DNA of 64,000 nt from Nematostella vectensis (GCF_932526225.1 NC_064036.1:12207181-12271180); one strand, 5' to 3'. Positions 22,951 to 36,954 are shown, numbered from the stretch's first letter. The notes: a model not told the origin generated them from the letters alone. A program made the numbers and translations.

Positions 22951-25900
22951 TCAAATACATATTCTTTCTGTCATCGTTTTCTAGAAGAGAAAAAAAGTAA
23001 TTAAGGTTATTTTTAAATGCTGTATAACAATGTTGCGCAAATTACACGGAGCTTACAGCTCGGTCAGCAGTAAGATCTTGGAAATGTTGATGGTACGACC
23101 GACCAATTAGATGCGAGCATTGTTTTATAGATAAATTTCAAAAACAATCGCCGACTTACCATAGCCTACTCAGCAGGCATCTCGAGTGTTTGTTTTTTTA
23201 TTATTTTATTTTTCAGTATTTTTATAAATTGGGGTTCCTGTGGCGAGTTGAACCGGACCCGAATGCCAAAAGGGAAGGGGACAAAAGAAATGAGGAAATG
23301 AGATGCCTCTTTCCCTCTAACCCAGGCCCCCACTTTTTCTTGAACACGCCACAGGAAACCCGAAATCGAAAAAAAAGCCTTTTCTCCAAATCACTCGAGA
23401 CGCCGGCGCAGGAGGGTAGACTTACCAAGGGCTCAAGCTCTTTCGGCTCGACAAGCTTGAATTCGGTTATGAAGAAGTAAAAATGCTTGTAGCATTGATT
23501 CACATGGGCTTCCTAAACAAAACAATGATGATCACCAAGAGAGCATAAGGTAAAGTAAATCCGCTTTTATTTGGTAGCGCTAGGACAGCTAAAAAGCAAA
23601 GATGGGAAACTTACCGCACCAAGGGACTGTATTTTATCAAAGTGATGAATATAAACGTGTACAAAGACTCTAAATAGTCTTGTGAGGATCTTTTTGGCAA
23701 CTGGTAAAAACTGCTTGGGGAATGGTACATCTAAAAACAAATAAGAAAATCCAAATTAGAGGATAGAAACAAAGAGATTTGAATACACATAGTGTTCTTA
23801 CCTTTATCAACCGGAAAGATATCCTCATTGTTAATCAGATTTTCTGTCCATTCCATCAAAAGCTCAACATACTGAAAAACAAGGTTTATATTCGCGAGTA
23901 TTTGCAAACAAGAATACGGGGACGAGGATAGAGAATAAAAGAAAAGCATCAAAGAACTCTGCATTCATTTCAAAACGGTAGCGCTATAAGATGGAGTTAA
24001 ACATTTATAAACGAACGATTAAAAAGCGCATACGAAATATCGCACGACTGCACACATTTTTGGACAAGCGCACACATTTCGAACGAGCTTTTCACAAATG
24101 TCTAAAACATTTTTTTGGGAAAGAACTGAAAACTTTGTTATTAAAAAAGGTTGTTGTCTAAGAAGTTTGTTCTCTAATGTTTTAGCTAAGCAACAAACTG
24201 ATTCTATTTAGCAACGAATTTGGTAATTTGTGCACACCTTTTTACTTGCGCACACATTATGAACGTGTATATCTCTGTAAATAACTTTTATACGAAAACG
24301 TATGAAAAGAAGAGCATGAAAACAGTATCATAAATAATGCTGTTTTTAAATTGTATCAAGGAAAGCAACAACATTATAGTTTTAATAACAAAATCGATTT
24401 TATTTAGCACACTTTGTGATAAGTGCACAATTTTCTCCTGTGTAAAATCCTTAAATAAACGCAAAAAACGTTAACACGATCGATGTGCTTGCGCACGCCA
24501 TTTTTATCACATTTTGTGCGCGTATTTTTCAAAAATTTCTAAAAGCTTATTAATGTGTGAATAAATAAATATATCTTCACACAAACGCAAAAAAAGAATG
24601 TTATGAGATATTTTCAATGAACAATGCTCGTTTTCTTACATTTCTTTTTACTTGAAAAATAAACTGATGAAAGAATCGCACACTTTTGAATTAACGCACA
24701 CATTCTGGCCAAGCATTTCCCAGAAAATATCTTAAAGCTCATTTCCTTGTAAAAACTTCATATAATAGCGTTAAAAGAGCAGAAAGGGAATAAAAAAGTG
24801 AATATAATAGTGTTAAAAGAGCAGAAAGGGAATAAAAAAGTGAATAATGGAAAAAAGGGATTCAATTTGAAAAACAGAATCGATGTACTGCACACGCCTT
24901 TTCACTTTTAAGCACAAATTTTTAGCTTATTTTTTTCAAATGGGAATATCTAAAGGCTTATTCTTCTGTAATATCTTAAAACAAGCGCAAAAATATGGAG
25001 CATTTTTGATAAGCCAATGTGAGTATGAATCGTTTGGCCAGCAAAGCTTTATTCTAACTGACAAACTGATTGTTGTCTTGTACAACAAACACATGGTTAA
25101 TCATACACACTTTTTGACAAGCCCATACATACATTAATACAAACTAATACAACAAAAAATTTAATTAGATACCAGAAACAATGTTCCTGTGCGTGCCATT
25201 TTGCTTATGCACACATCTTCTATATTTCATGAACATTTCAGGCGCGTACACAGGGTAAGCTAGCACCCCCCTTGGTGGCCCAAAAGTATGCCATTTCTTA
25301 TTAAGGAATCTTCAAATACTAGGCTTTTTTGATATGATACCTATGACTGCGCACCCCCCCCCCCCCCTTAGCCAATGCTGGGTACACGCCTGCATTTCTT
25401 TTATACAACAAACTGATATAAACCTTGTAACACAAGACAGACAGGGTGGCTGGCCCCCCCTTACTCTGCAGCTTATAAAACAAAAGCAGGTCAAAGCATT
25501 TTATAAGGAAAAAAGGTAACATAGCTAAATCCTAACACGATGACTAAAATTAACCCTTACCCCAATAACTAACCTAACCCTGAACCCCAAATACTTCAAA
25601 ACTAACATTGGTCCAATTTCATTTTGGACAATTCTATTTCAATTTTGACATTCACTGCAAAACATACACTAACCTCTTTAGCTGGAACAGCTGTTGGCTT
25701 TTTGTATCGTCCACCATCACACCAGAAATATTCATATCTAGTAAAATGCATATATAATGATGATGTCAATACCTACAAAATATCACACAGCAGGGGTGGC
25801 AGATAGAGGGGGCATAAAAGTCACATCCTTCATACTTTTTCTGATCTTTTTAGAGTCTTAACTTTAGAGCTAACCATAAATTAAGCTGCATACAATACCT

Positions 25901-28481
25901 TGGGCCACCAGACATTGTAGGGCACGATGCATCTGTACAATACTCAGCCACTGTACCGTATATCAGATTGATGCGGTTAAAGAAATCAACCACTGAAAAC
26001 AGAATAAAAGGGATGATATTATCAGTCAAATGGATGGCCAGAGCATTAAGGGTGAACTGCACTGAAAGTTTGCATGATTATGGCAAATTGGGTGTACAAT
26101 TAAGACCTAAACACCTCAATGGTAAAAAGATATTGGGGATACTGGCCTGGGGTACCATTGTGCAGGCATTGCCAATGAGCATACAAATTTCACTGTTTAG
26201 GTTGACACAAACTTCATAACTAGGTGAACTCTGCTTTGCTCTGATGTACATTAAAGATAACTTTACCACACTTTTGATACGGATACATACTATATAGATG
26301 CCAATTAGATGCCTCTTGTATCTTTATTGGCATGCTATAGGTGACATTAACTTGCATCACCAGTGGTGGATCTAGGATTTAGAAAGGGGGGGGTGACGTC
26401 TGTCTCGATTTTTTTTTCAGATTTTAAGGAGTATATATATATTTCGAGAATACTTTTATTTTCCCTGTTTGTGTGTTACTTATTTCTTGTTTTTGGAAAC
26501 GTGGTTGAAGTGACCTTCTTAGAACCCCTCGGACGAATTACAGAAAACCAAAAGCATATAACAGCTCCTCTTAATATCTGGAGGAATACTTAGAAAAGAA
26601 GATAAGGCCATCCGCCATGGTTTGCGCATCCTACCGTCAACCCAGCAAATTTTGCAAAAAATCTTCCAGTTTGCACTTTCTATTTTTGGGTGCAAAGTGC
26701 ATCAATCACAACGCAATTTCAAAGGAATTCTGCCAGCAAATAGTCAAGAAGCTCATGGCGAGAACCCAGCATATTGCGTACTATATTGCAGGCATGGCAA
26801 ATGACTAAATTCAGTGAATAAGACAGCATCCTTGATATTTTGCATCCGGTGATGATTTAGCTATTCCCACATAACCTCCTTTCTTATCCGAGCTCATGGA
26901 TGAGCTCATATGCCTATGCCTGCAGCAGTTGGTTAAGTCAATCTCATGTTTAGCCGGGGATTCTTGTAATGCCACCAGGGGGCTCTTCATAAAAGTAGAC
27001 GATAGCAGACCCTATCTATAAAATTCTCTCCCTTTTGCTATCCCTTAGGGGGTCTCAAAGTGATTTTAGAGCTTAGGGTTAGAATTCGACCACACCCAGT
27101 GTGCTATCTTTTAGGGTTAAAAATTGTGCTATCTGAGAGGGTTTTTGGCTTTTCTGTTCTGCCAGTCAGACCATTCTGATTCACAATTAATGCCCTTTTC
27201 TGTCGCGATTGTCTTGTTTTTTTCCAGTGAATATCGAGATACATCAAATTCCTAAAAAATGCTTTTTTTAACCCATTAACGGTCACCACCCCTGGATGTG
27301 CCACTGATCACACACACTACCTAAATTTTAACTGTCACTGGTTCAGTACAGGCCTCAAAATATTGGGATAGCATCACGACACAGAAACATTAAGACATTA
27401 TTGGGGGACACAGACACACCCCTCTACTGGTAATTTCTTTACAATAATTGATAATATTGGGGGGAGGGGGCACTTGAGTAAATCAAGTTAATTGTATTGT
27501 ATTGTACCCCCTGCTATGACCCTGTATCAAAAGCTTCTAAAGAATACATGAGAAATTTACATTAACAAGGAAAAATATCATTTATATTGTTAAAAGTATA
27601 ACTGGCATTAACATGGGAATCGTAGCTGGTTATCATAATCAGGAGCTTACTAATAATTCATCAATCATTTATGATCAATATCTAAGTTTTCCGAACCCCA
27701 CCAAATTTTATTTAGGCCTTATACAATTGAGGCACCAAAACATAAATACAATCGCAATAAAATGAGTAAAAAAGTTGGCTCAGGACAAAAACAAAATAAG
27801 TAAGCTTACATGTCTTATGAACATAACGTATTATTTAAAGGTGGTTAATAATATATTTACCGTGTACAGCGACCCAGTCATTCATGTCTTCGCCTGGTGG
27901 CAGTCTGACACAGTCTTGTAGTGATATTCCTGCTCGCAGAGATGCCTGTACAAGACAAGGGGGGATATAATAGTTACGACATCGTGACCCATACTACTTT
28001 GCACTACACTAAACAAAGACTTCACCAGAAGTGACTTAACATTCTCCTCATAAAAAACAATTAATGTAACAATAACAATATATTTTGCGGCCGTAATTTA
28101 TTTGTATTCGAAAGCTGAGACAAGGAAATGATGATGTCGTGACAACTAAAAAAGAAAGAGAAGGAAATTGAATTTCTTACCTTGGCTTGTTTATGTAGTT
28201 CGTATCGCATTGTCCCTTCGCGAAGTTTCTTTTTTGGTCGAAATGTCTAGGAGCAAATATATACCTACAGTTTATGATAAGGATCAGCGTAAAATATCCA
28301 GTGAAACCAAAAGTAAAATTTAGAACGTTGCTGATTTGAAGTTCAGCGTGAATTTGAGTATTAATAAACAAGCGCCGCTTACGACTGCAAAAACAACACT
28401 GCAGCGCACAAGGAGAATTGGAAGAATAACTAAAACTACCTTATCTTTAGCAAAGAAGTGCGACAACCCTTTAGAAGCCAT
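22951..28481 (-). CDS. MOB3: MOB kinase activator-like 3 (Mps one binder family)
   Basis: Cytoplasmic scaffold of the MOB family, whose members bind and modulate NDR/LATS and MST-type kinases of Hippo-related signalling. Nine exons (minus strand): 28440-28481, 28181-28246, 27861-27945, 25899-25992, 25674-25737, 23802-23871, 23615-23730, 23426-23512, 22951-22980. They give 654 nt, 217 aa, the length known for vertebrate MOB3 proteins. Diagnostic stretches in order are [45 protein letters not shown], the zinc-site region [34 protein letters not shown], the HVYIHHFD helix with two zinc-site histidines, [16 protein letters not shown] and KELEPL. The last exon adds only KTMTERICI. The [19 protein letters not shown] stretch fits MOB3 rather than MOB1. 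Introns are large and filled with repeats. The neighbour upstream is the divergent V-ATPase gene. Confidence 0.95.
24040..25220. repeat. Degenerate tandem repeat rich in GCACACATTTT
   Basis: In the MOB3 intron between exons 5 and 6, diverged units of about 200 bp recur, each with GCACACATTTT-type motifs and an ACAAACTGATT/AAAATCGATT segment (about 24195, 24395, 24868 and 25060). A recent exact-looking 40-bp tandem duplication is at about 24766-24845 (key GTTAAAAGAGCAGAAAGGGA). Confidence 0.55.
25240..25400. repeat. Poly-C dispersed repeat (GCGCGTA...ACACGCCTG ends)
   Basis: The block with TATGATACCTATGACTGCGC followed by a C run of at least 14 also occurs at about 37320-37475, with similar CAGGCGCGT/ACGCGCCTG inverted ends. 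A related end is at about 44393. It is a short non-autonomous dispersed element. Confidence 0.6.
26990..27290. repeat. Tandem unit repeat with CTATCTTTTAGGG-type motif
   Basis: Units of roughly 60-70 bp contain GTAGACG...GTGCTATC(C/T)(C/T)TTAGGG. The same family is at about 44228-44290 and 49020-49260. It lies in a MOB3 intron. Confidence 0.5.
27361..27530. repeat. Second copy of the CCGTAGCA poly-G family
   Basis: Shares the internal text CGACACAGAAACATTAAGAC and the end CCCCCTGCTATGACCCTGTA with the repeat at 13961-14142. Located in a MOB3 intron. Confidence 0.5.
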
Positions 28482-29163
28482 GGTGGAGACGATCGGATCA
28501 CTTTCTGAATTAATCTTGGTCTGATTTTCAGCTTGCTTTTTGGAACTAGACGACTTCTTGATCGAAGATGCCTGTGGAAGGCGGAAGTCATGACTTGAAT
28601 CCGGTTTTCCCATATTTGGGAAGTGACGAAAGGATATCGACTGATCAAGACCTAGCTAAAAAAGTATCTAAAATAACCTTAAACACTTTTTTATAATGCC
28701 AGTTTTACTCTAAAGCGAATTAATTATGCAATGTAAAGGGTTTTTTCTCTCTTTTCTTAAATGATAATAATAAATGACACATACTGGAATGTATCGACGG
28801 GTGAAAAAGTGTCGGAGGATAGTCGTCATTCATTCGGCAAAATATCGGAGGTTTTTCCACAGACTACGTACTTGCAAATTTAGCAAAACGAAGACTATGT
28901 ATTAAAGTAAATTCGAATCAGTCATGGGAATTCCTAGAGCAAATTTTTTTTTCTGATTTTATTTTTAGAATTTGAAACATTTTCAATGACCTCCTCCCTC
29001 ACCCTCAAGATATATATTGAGCCTGCGATCTCGGTTATTCTTCTAAAGCATGCGCACTGAAATACAAAACAAGAGAAAACCTGTGACCGGCCACCCGAGT
29101 GCGAGATCGGTGGAATTTCTCCTTCTGTCATATCTGTAAAATCCACCGATTGCTCTTCACAGC
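28482..29163. promoter_or_regulatory. Divergent MOB3 / V-ATPase C intergenic region
   Basis: Only 682 bp separate the two opposed start codons, so both promoters and 5' leaders must lie here. No clear TATA box is seen. This is compatible with a shared bidirectional promoter of housekeeping type. Confidence 0.5.
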
Positions 29164-32100
29164 ATGGCCGAGTACTGGCTTGTTTCAGCACCGGGCGAGA
29201 AAACGCAACAACAGACGTACGAAGCCCTAAAATCCCGTATGGTTGGCATGTCTCCTGTCTACAAATTTCCGATTCCCGAACTGAAGGTATTGATGGCTCA
29301 CGTTCTAAATTAAGATGGGCTAGAATTTGTCTCGCTTCAAGTATCCTTTGCTGTTCCCATCATGGTATTCAGACACACCTGTTTGAATGGGTCCCATTGT
29401 TTCATTTATTTGTCAGCCTGAATAATATTTATCCAGTCTATAAGTATATCATGTCATACTCCAACTCAGGAATGAACCGGTCTTCCTTCCATATTAAGCT
29501 TATCTTATTTTACTTATCCCATGTTATACTCAATCAGGAAACAATGTTTTGAAGAAACATGAGTTTATCAAATGAATGGACCATATTGTTCAGTTATTGT
29601 TGGAAAGAAATATTGATGCCAATATATTTCATTTCCTTTCTGCTATAGGTTGGAACCCTTGATACACTAGTTGGACTTTCTGATGATCTGAACAAAGTTG
29701 ATTCATTTGTTGAAAGGTATGGGTTATGAATATAGGGAAGGCCGATTTACCAATTTGGTTCTAATACTGTATGCTGTTATTGTTTTTTTGCAAAATCAGC
29801 AAATTGTTCTTTATTTTCTTTGAATTTTTAATGACCATTAAGTTACTGTGTGTCTAACATAGTATCTTTTTATTACATCACGTAGTATATTCTATATTTA
29901 TAGCACAACGAGAAAGCTAGCACACTACATGGTTGATGTCCTGGAAGAACATCAGGTATTCTTTTGCATACATGAGGTTGAGGTTAATAAGGTCCCCTCC
30001 CCCCTTTCTCCTCAACAAAACACAATTCCTATTCATACCAGGGTCCTGGAGAGGAGGAGACGCCACCTTTGCCCTTTCCTCCCCCACTTCCCATTGCACA
30101 CTCACACTAATTATCACATCACCTAAGAAACTTTCATCTTGAGTTAATTGATAAATTTGACTTCAGAAATAAACATTTAAAGCATTGCAGAGCCTCCAAA
30201 ATCTCCCCCCCCCATGAGTGGGAAACCACAATGTGCTGGCGGCTCTCAAAAGATCAGTTCACTATTATAAAAGCCCACATAAATTTTTCTTCTTATTGAA
30301 ATTTGTTAGAGAATTTTTCTCCCATAAACCTCTTCTTGGACATTACATGTGTGTTGACCTTACAAAATAATGACTTGTACCAACTCCTACTCCTCCTACT
30401 TTTCCAGGATAGAGTAAAAGAAAATCTCTTGGCAAATGGCCGTAAGTAACATGTTGTCAGGGATCTGGGGAAGGGTTAAATGTTATATGTATAAATGTTC
30501 AGTCAAAAGAAATTGTTGCCATAGTGTTTGAAAAAAACAACTGTAGATTAATGACTTCTTTCTGTTATTCATTGCAGATGAACTCAGCAACTATGTAACC
30601 AAATTTCAGTGGGATTCAGCTAAATATCCAATTAAGCAATCACTCCGTAATCTAACAGAGATCATAAGCAAGGTAAGTATGTTATAGGCCATTTAGCGGT
30701 TATTTGGGAGGCCTGTGGTTCTACGCCAAAGATAGGCTAAAATAGGCATGCATGCATGTTTCTTCTTTTATCAAATACATCAATAGCTTTGTTGTAAAAC
30801 TGCAGTCCTCCCAAGATCTATTCATAATATAAAGAATACAATACACCAAAAACTGTTGACTTGTCAAATCATGCTGCACAAAATGACTATAATAAACACT
30901 TTGATCATAAGGGTTTTGAGACATATCACAGTGAAGATGAAGATGAAGATGGCAGTGAACTGCCATCTTCTTCAATTCTGACTGTCAGTGACTTTGAAGC
31001 TTTAAAATTAAATCAGTTTCATTCAAGGAAAGTATTACAAAAGCAATAAAATATATAATAATAAAGAGAAAATGGGACACAATGCAGATAGACACCTTTA
31101 GACACTGCCCTACAGAAATTTTGATTGTTTTCAAAGTTACAGCAGAACCTGGATTTTACGATGTGCGTCGGAGAAAAAAAAATGATTAACTGTACTGTAC
31201 ATGTATGGTGTTTTGAGTTTTTTTCTCTTTTTGTTGACAGAAAGAATCAGTAATATCGTTGTATCGAGGTCAAATATATGCTTGGGAGAACAGATTTATA
31301 TCCTAAAATCTAGAATTTCGTTGGATCCAATATCGTTAGATCAATGCAATTTCTCATACATACCACTGTATTTCCGGGAGAAAGGGACGGCATCGTAAAA
31401 TCGATGATATCGCAAAATCCTGTATCTTAAAATCCAGGTTCCACTGTATATGCCTCCTTCTTGTCATCTCTGACCCCTAAAGTTAGATACCTGCTTCCAA
31501 TATTGTATGGCCTGCTTTGTTTTAATTTACTGTCTGGATGATATATTTCAGCAAGTCTCCCAGATTGAGCATGACCTGAAGACCAAATCAGCGGCATACA
31601 ATAACATCAAAGGCACCCTCGCCTCCCTGGAGAGAAAATCTACGTAAGTATTTATTTTCAGGGTTTTCACCCCATGCTTGGTGGGGTTGGGGGGGGGGGG
31701 GGTGGTGGAAGGAGGGCTGGTGGGCAACAATAAAAATGTTTTAAAAACAAAAAAGCGTGGCTGGTGGGCCAGGAATGGAACACCCCCCAATAAACCATTT
31801 TCAAAAACACACATGATTCTCCCAATATTTTACTAAGGTTTACACTTTGAAATTCTTTTCAAAATTTAAAATGGATATGTTGAATCTGCTGATTTTTGTC
31901 TTAATACCACTTGATTGTACCTCATGTAATTTTATTACCTTCAAGACAAACTGAAAATTGGAAAAATGTTTCAAGCTGTTTGTCAAATCCAGGGCCTCAA
32001 CTACTTTTGGCTAACATATCAAGATCAACATAAATACTATTGTACATTATTGATTTTTCTCTCTTGAGATCTGCTACAGCCTAATAGGATTATTTTTTCT

Positions 32101-35100
32101 CCAAAATGATGTCAAACTTCTTGTTACTGTTGAATAAAGCATGTATTCCTACCTATGTAGCATGTCTATGCATTATACCTCACCACTTTCAAATGACAAA
32201 CTTTGTAACTGCCACCACCTGCAAATTTGTGAATTGCTATTTCCCTTCTTTTCCCAGTGTCTTTATCCACCATCATCTCTTCTGCCTTACACTGTTATTT
32301 TAAGATATCTTAAAATCTGAATTGTGCTTCTCTTCTCAGGGGCAGCCTGTTAACGAGAAATCTTGGTGAACTTGTCAAAAAAGAGCACTTTGTCTTAGAC
32401 TCCGAATATCTGACAACACTACTTGTTGTTGTCCCAAAGTAAGTATTCTTATTCAAAAGTGATTTGTAAGGCTTTCATTCCAAAAACGCATATAGCTAAC
32501 GTTCATTGATTATTGACAGAGCTTTGTTTAATGAGTGGAAAGAGAAATACTGGAAATTGACAGATATGGTTGTCCCAGAGTCTTCAAAGTAAGTGAAACA
32601 ACTTTAATGATGGTTACAATAAGGATTGTTAACATGGCAAACACAATACTAAAGCAAGGGTATGGCTAGCAGGGATAGGGAATGGTCTTATAAAGAAAAG
32701 AAGTGGAAAGGTGTATGATGCATACAGGGATTGACATCCTTAACAAATTTTTTTAGCTATTATCCCTTTTTAAGATTTCTTGCAGTTTTTGCTTAGAATT
32801 TTTTCATCCATTTTACAGGTTGCTGTTTGAAGATAATGAACATGGGCTGTTCACTGTGACACTTTTCAAGAAAGTTTTAGAGGAGTTCAAGCACCACGCA
32901 AGAGATAACAAGTATGTCTGTATATTTGTCAGACCAAGCCCCTTTCTATTCTCATGAACAGAATTACAATTATTATCCGTCTGTTGTAATTTACCATCTT
33001 ATTTTTATCTTTCAATAATTGTAGGATTGATGAAGAACATAACAATAGTTATGTGTACACTTATGTGTGATGTTTATTTTTTTCCAATTTTTAATTTTGC
33101 AAACAACATAGTTAAATCCATTTGAGTCTCTGTTAATTTCAATCCATCCTTAAAAAAAAAAAACAATTAATTGCATTTTTAGGGTATTGTTTAGTATGGT
33201 GCATGAATACTGTATTTATACTAGAATAAGCACCTACCTCAAATAAGTGCCTACCCTGAATAAGCGCCCCCTTTAATGAACGCTGCCCCGAAAATAAGCG
33301 CCCCCCTCTCCAGGTTTTGTGTAACTGAGGAAAATGACTATCATACATGTAGTTCTCTGATAGTACTGGCGCTCATAAACTCTGGACAACAAAAAGACAA
33401 ATATTTAATGTATGAAAGTTTATTGAAAAAAGCTACTTCATGTTGTAATAATGATATAGAAAAAAGAAACTGTTGTAGTAGAATAAAATTGATATTAAAT
33501 GAATAAAAACATTCTTCTGCCTTTTTTGCAAAATTTTTCCTTTTTAATGAGTGCCTCCCCAACATTAGCGGCCATTCAAGTAAAAACAGTATTTACATTT
33601 TCCAAGATAATCAGTATAAGAGTTTTCAGTATTTAAAAAATATCAAGTATCTATATCCAGGTCCTATTATAATGTTGGAATGCACCACCCCTATTTTAAA
33701 AAGTAAGAAATCATTATATGCTGCTTTCTTTCCAGATTTCTTGTCCGTGACTTTGTGTATGATGAGCAAGCGCTCTCTGCTGGCAAGAATGAGATCTCAA
33801 AGTTGGAGTCAGACAGAAAAAGACAGTTTGTAAGTGTTTTATTCTTCTTTTATTTTATAAGACAGAAAAAGCAGACAGTGTCTAAGTGACATACTCAGTT
33901 ATAGACAAAATGGTGTGCAGAATGTCCCGCTAAGGACTGTTGAGGTTGTGGGGAAGCTGGGATTGAGTACCACTCGAACAGATTCAACATGCTTGTATAG
34001 TTGAAAGTCTATCTGTGATTCTTTGATCTTATAGTATTATGTTTTATAGGGTCCTCTTGTAAGATGGCTCCGTGTTAATTTCAGTGACTCTTTCACGGCA
34101 TGGATACACATTAAGGCAAGTCAAAAGTTTATCTTTACAATCTAGTTGTCTATTTTAAGCAGTAACCTTACTATTTTACAAACCTCTTGAGTTAACTTTT
34201 ATTGTTGATATATTTTGTTATTGTTTTTTTTATTAACAGGCACTAAGAGTCTTTGTTGAATCAGTTCTAAGGTAAAGACTAGTTTGGATTTTATGTGGTG
34301 TCAGACTTTCTCCATATCTTACCTTGTTTGGTTTAATTTCACACCAGATATGGCCTCCCTGTAAACTTCCAAGCAATGTTACTTGAGGTGAGAAGCATGC
34401 AATCAATCAATTGTTTTTTTTCTCTCAACCATCTTTTTGCTATACAGTACAGTACCATTGGTGTAGATAATAATTATTTTGTACTGTGCATTGTGCCCCT
34501 CGTTCCTTATATCATTTATGATTATCTTTTACAGCCATCAAAAAAGACACAGAAGAAGATCCGTGATTCCCTAGACACTGCATACAGCTACCTGGAGTCC
34601 AAGTCGTTCAGTGCAACAGTAAATGAGGTGAGAATGGACAGATAGTGTTAACCTACTGTCGAGCAAACATGAGAACACCCGAAATACGTACAGAGCTCTG
34701 TAAGTTGCTTGTTAGACTGGCGGTAGGTGCTTTGCCTCTCTAAAGCTGGATATAAAATAATTTAAAATATGATGGATATACCTCTAGGGATTCTGGTATC
34801 CACTATTGCCTACAAGACAACTCAGATACACCAGTCATGTTGTTTGCAATTGGAAACCTCATACACTAGGGAAGTTCTTGAACTGGAAATGTCTTTTTGT
34901 GGTTCTTGATGTTAGTGTGGCCTTTTAACCTGTTGTCTTAGTTTGATGGGGTTATTTGTCAGAGTATAAACGGTTCTTGATTTGACAGAATCTTCATCAA
35001 TTGACAAATTGCCCACTCAGGCTTATGGTTTTACTTTACATTGCTATAAGCTGGGGTGGGGTTAGGGCAAGACATAGCTTAATGCATTACACCCTCTCTC

Positions 35101-35265
35101 TATTTATGCTCTTGCTGGTACCCATTGGTCTTGACCTAATAAATTGAATCGTCTCTTGCATTTTCACCACAGCAAGCGATAGACATCCCTGGTCTTATGA
35201 TATCCCATCAACAGTACTACCCCTATGTCTTCTACAACATCAAGCTCAACCTTCTAGAGAGATAG
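29164..35265 (+). CDS. ATP6V1C1: V-type proton ATPase subunit C
   Basis: Subunit C of the cytosolic V1 sector, which bridges peripheral stalks to the a-subunit during reversible V1-Vo assembly in acidifying organelles. Fifteen exons: 29164-29286, 29649-29716, 29904-29955, 30408-30441, 30578-30672, 31552-31643, 32340-32438, 32520-32588, 32819-32911, 33736-33829, 34050-34115, 34240-34271, 34348-34387, 34535-34627, 35173-35265. All phases join, giving 1143 nt and 380 aa against 382 in human. Landmarks are [14 protein letters not shown] at the N-terminus, [80 protein letters not shown], and [11 protein letters not shown] near the C-terminus. Intron 11 starts with GC rather than GT (AAG|GCAAGT). 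The subfamily split (C1 versus C2) is vertebrate-specific, so the symbol is approximate. Confidence 0.97.
31140..31446. mobile_element. TA-flanked MITE (pogo/Tc1-like ends) in ATP6V1C intron 5
   Basis: Ends CAGCAGAACCTGGATTTTA and TAAAATCCAGGTTCCACTG form imperfect terminal inverted repeats, flanked by TA at 31138-31139 and 31447-31448. The CAGTRGAACC start and TA duplication resemble pogo/Tigger-type DNA transposons. No transposase is present. Confidence 0.75.
33209..33594. repeat. Dispersed repeat with AATAAGCGCC motifs and TACTGTATTTA ends
   Basis: The left end TACTGTATTTAT and the right end AAACAGTATTTAC are inverted. Inside are several AATAAG(C/T)GCC repeats. A related GGGCGCTCAAT/TATTAGAGAGG stretch lies at about 53790-53900. 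It occupies intron 9 of the V-ATPase gene. Confidence 0.5.
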
Positions 35266-36954
35266 GCACACCTATCTTAGGTACAAAATGAGTTTACTTG
35301 TGGGAGATGGCTTGGGGTATTGCATGCATTTACCTTATGATAAAATACAGGACTTCGGTGAGTGGCGTTTCTATATATGTACCCAGGGAAACAATTTTAA
35401 CATTTCTTTTGCGATTTAAAAATCTTCTGTAATAATTGCAAATGAACAGGGGTGCTTCCTAAAACATTAATTATTATATTAAAAGTAAGACTTGACATGA
35501 GGCTGTTGTAGGTGAATCAACAGGGGGCGGATCTAGCTTTTTGCTAAAGGGGGGGGGGGGGGTGGTTTAGTGACAAAGGGGGTAGGGGGTAATTTTTTTT
35601 GTTACATATGGCTTTCTGGCAACCCAAGGGGGGAAGGGGGTTAAACCCCCTAAACCGTCCCCCTAGATCCGCCACTGATCAAACCTGGGCTTTCGGACTG
35701 GATTGTGTCCTGGGCCCCCTCTTGTGTATTGGATTCGCAACAGGTAGCCCAAAGATAGCAAAACTAGGTAGGGCCGAAAGCAGAGACACCTGTAGATGAA
35801 GATACTATTTCTTTGAAAATTTTCGAAATATGCTTTTATAAATTTTGGTTTTGGCAGCGTAGTGGTACTGACTTTAGTGCAAATTTAAAACTAGAAAGGG
35901 CAATCAAATTATAGGCAAATACAATTATCTGGAAATGGAATAAGGTGAATTTACATCTCATTTCCTCAAAGCATTTAAGGGATTCATCGTATATAGACTA
36001 AGTATTGATTGTAATTTAGCCGCCTACGCCCACGTTGTAAGTAGAATATTCAGTGATCCTTCACTTTTAATGAATTATTGAATAAATACCTCTCTACCGA
36101 CTCATTTAATGCAAAGAAAAAGATAGACTGATGTTGGCGATGTCGTCATATTGTCGTTACTATTACTGCTGGCTCGATGTACTGGCTTTGTTTCCAATAG
36201 AGTCTTGTATTTCTTCAAGGCTGGTCCGCTAGGGTCTACAAATGGAAGGGTGGGGGTACGCACCACGGCGTGGAATAGGAGGGTAGGCCTTTGCCGTTTT
36301 CCGTGGTCGCTGGCGAGATTGCTAAGTGTGAGTGGAGTGAACAAACTACTGGCCCTGTATTTATTGAACAGGTATTGCGTAACGGGTGTAAAATCTGCGC
36401 ATTCTGTCGTGTAAATGGCCAATAAATACCGGGCCTAAAACCACACACTTTTTGCAATTCAATGTCTTTCTTACTCACGAAAAATTGATTGGAGTTTACT
36501 CTACGGTAAGACCATTTTCTCGGCAATAGAGACGGTATCTTCTGTCATAAACTTTGCAGCATAGCTTTCTCATTTTGTACTGCCAGTGTATCGCTGTTAG
36601 AGGATACGTGCGCGCGTGTCATAATGGATGTCTATCAAATGGCAATAGAGAATGAGGCTTGTTGTTTGTCTTTTATTAATGATTTATTAATTTTTTTAAA
36701 AACGCCAACCAGAAGAGCTTGTGTACCCATACAAGCAAGAAGTCAATCTTTAGCGTCCCATGCCTGATTAACGGTGTAACACAACATATTGTGAACATGA
36801 TTTTTCTACTCGCAATAGTTCACGACCTGGGTTACTACTAAAATAAATGTCTAGATCACCAGCGACTTGTCGTTTTGAAGACATTTATCACGTGGGCGTC
36901 CAGCCTTATCGTTGGATCGATGACTTTTAGACCTTGCACTTGTGGAACGTTTAA
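35266..36954. other. Tail-to-tail intergenic region; poly-G hAT-like repeat
   Basis: This region holds the 3' UTRs of ATP6V1C (+) and CWF19L1 (-). A dispersed repeat at about 35522-35680 has ends GGGGGCGGATCTAGC and CTAGATCCGCCACTG around a poly-G tract. AATAAA signals occur at about 36081 (+) and, inverted, near 36670-36690 (-). Overlapping open frames at 36100-36530 on both strands lack coding character. Confidence 0.5.

Noticed and set aside
23222-23425. C-terminal extension of MOB3 beyond KELEPL
   Set aside because: A GTAAGT donor follows immediately, and a final exon at 22951-22980 restores the family's usual length and end.
36102-36526. Overlapping frames on both strands between ATP6V1C and CWF19L1
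   Set aside because: No family signature, no splice context; likely UTR or repeat sequence.
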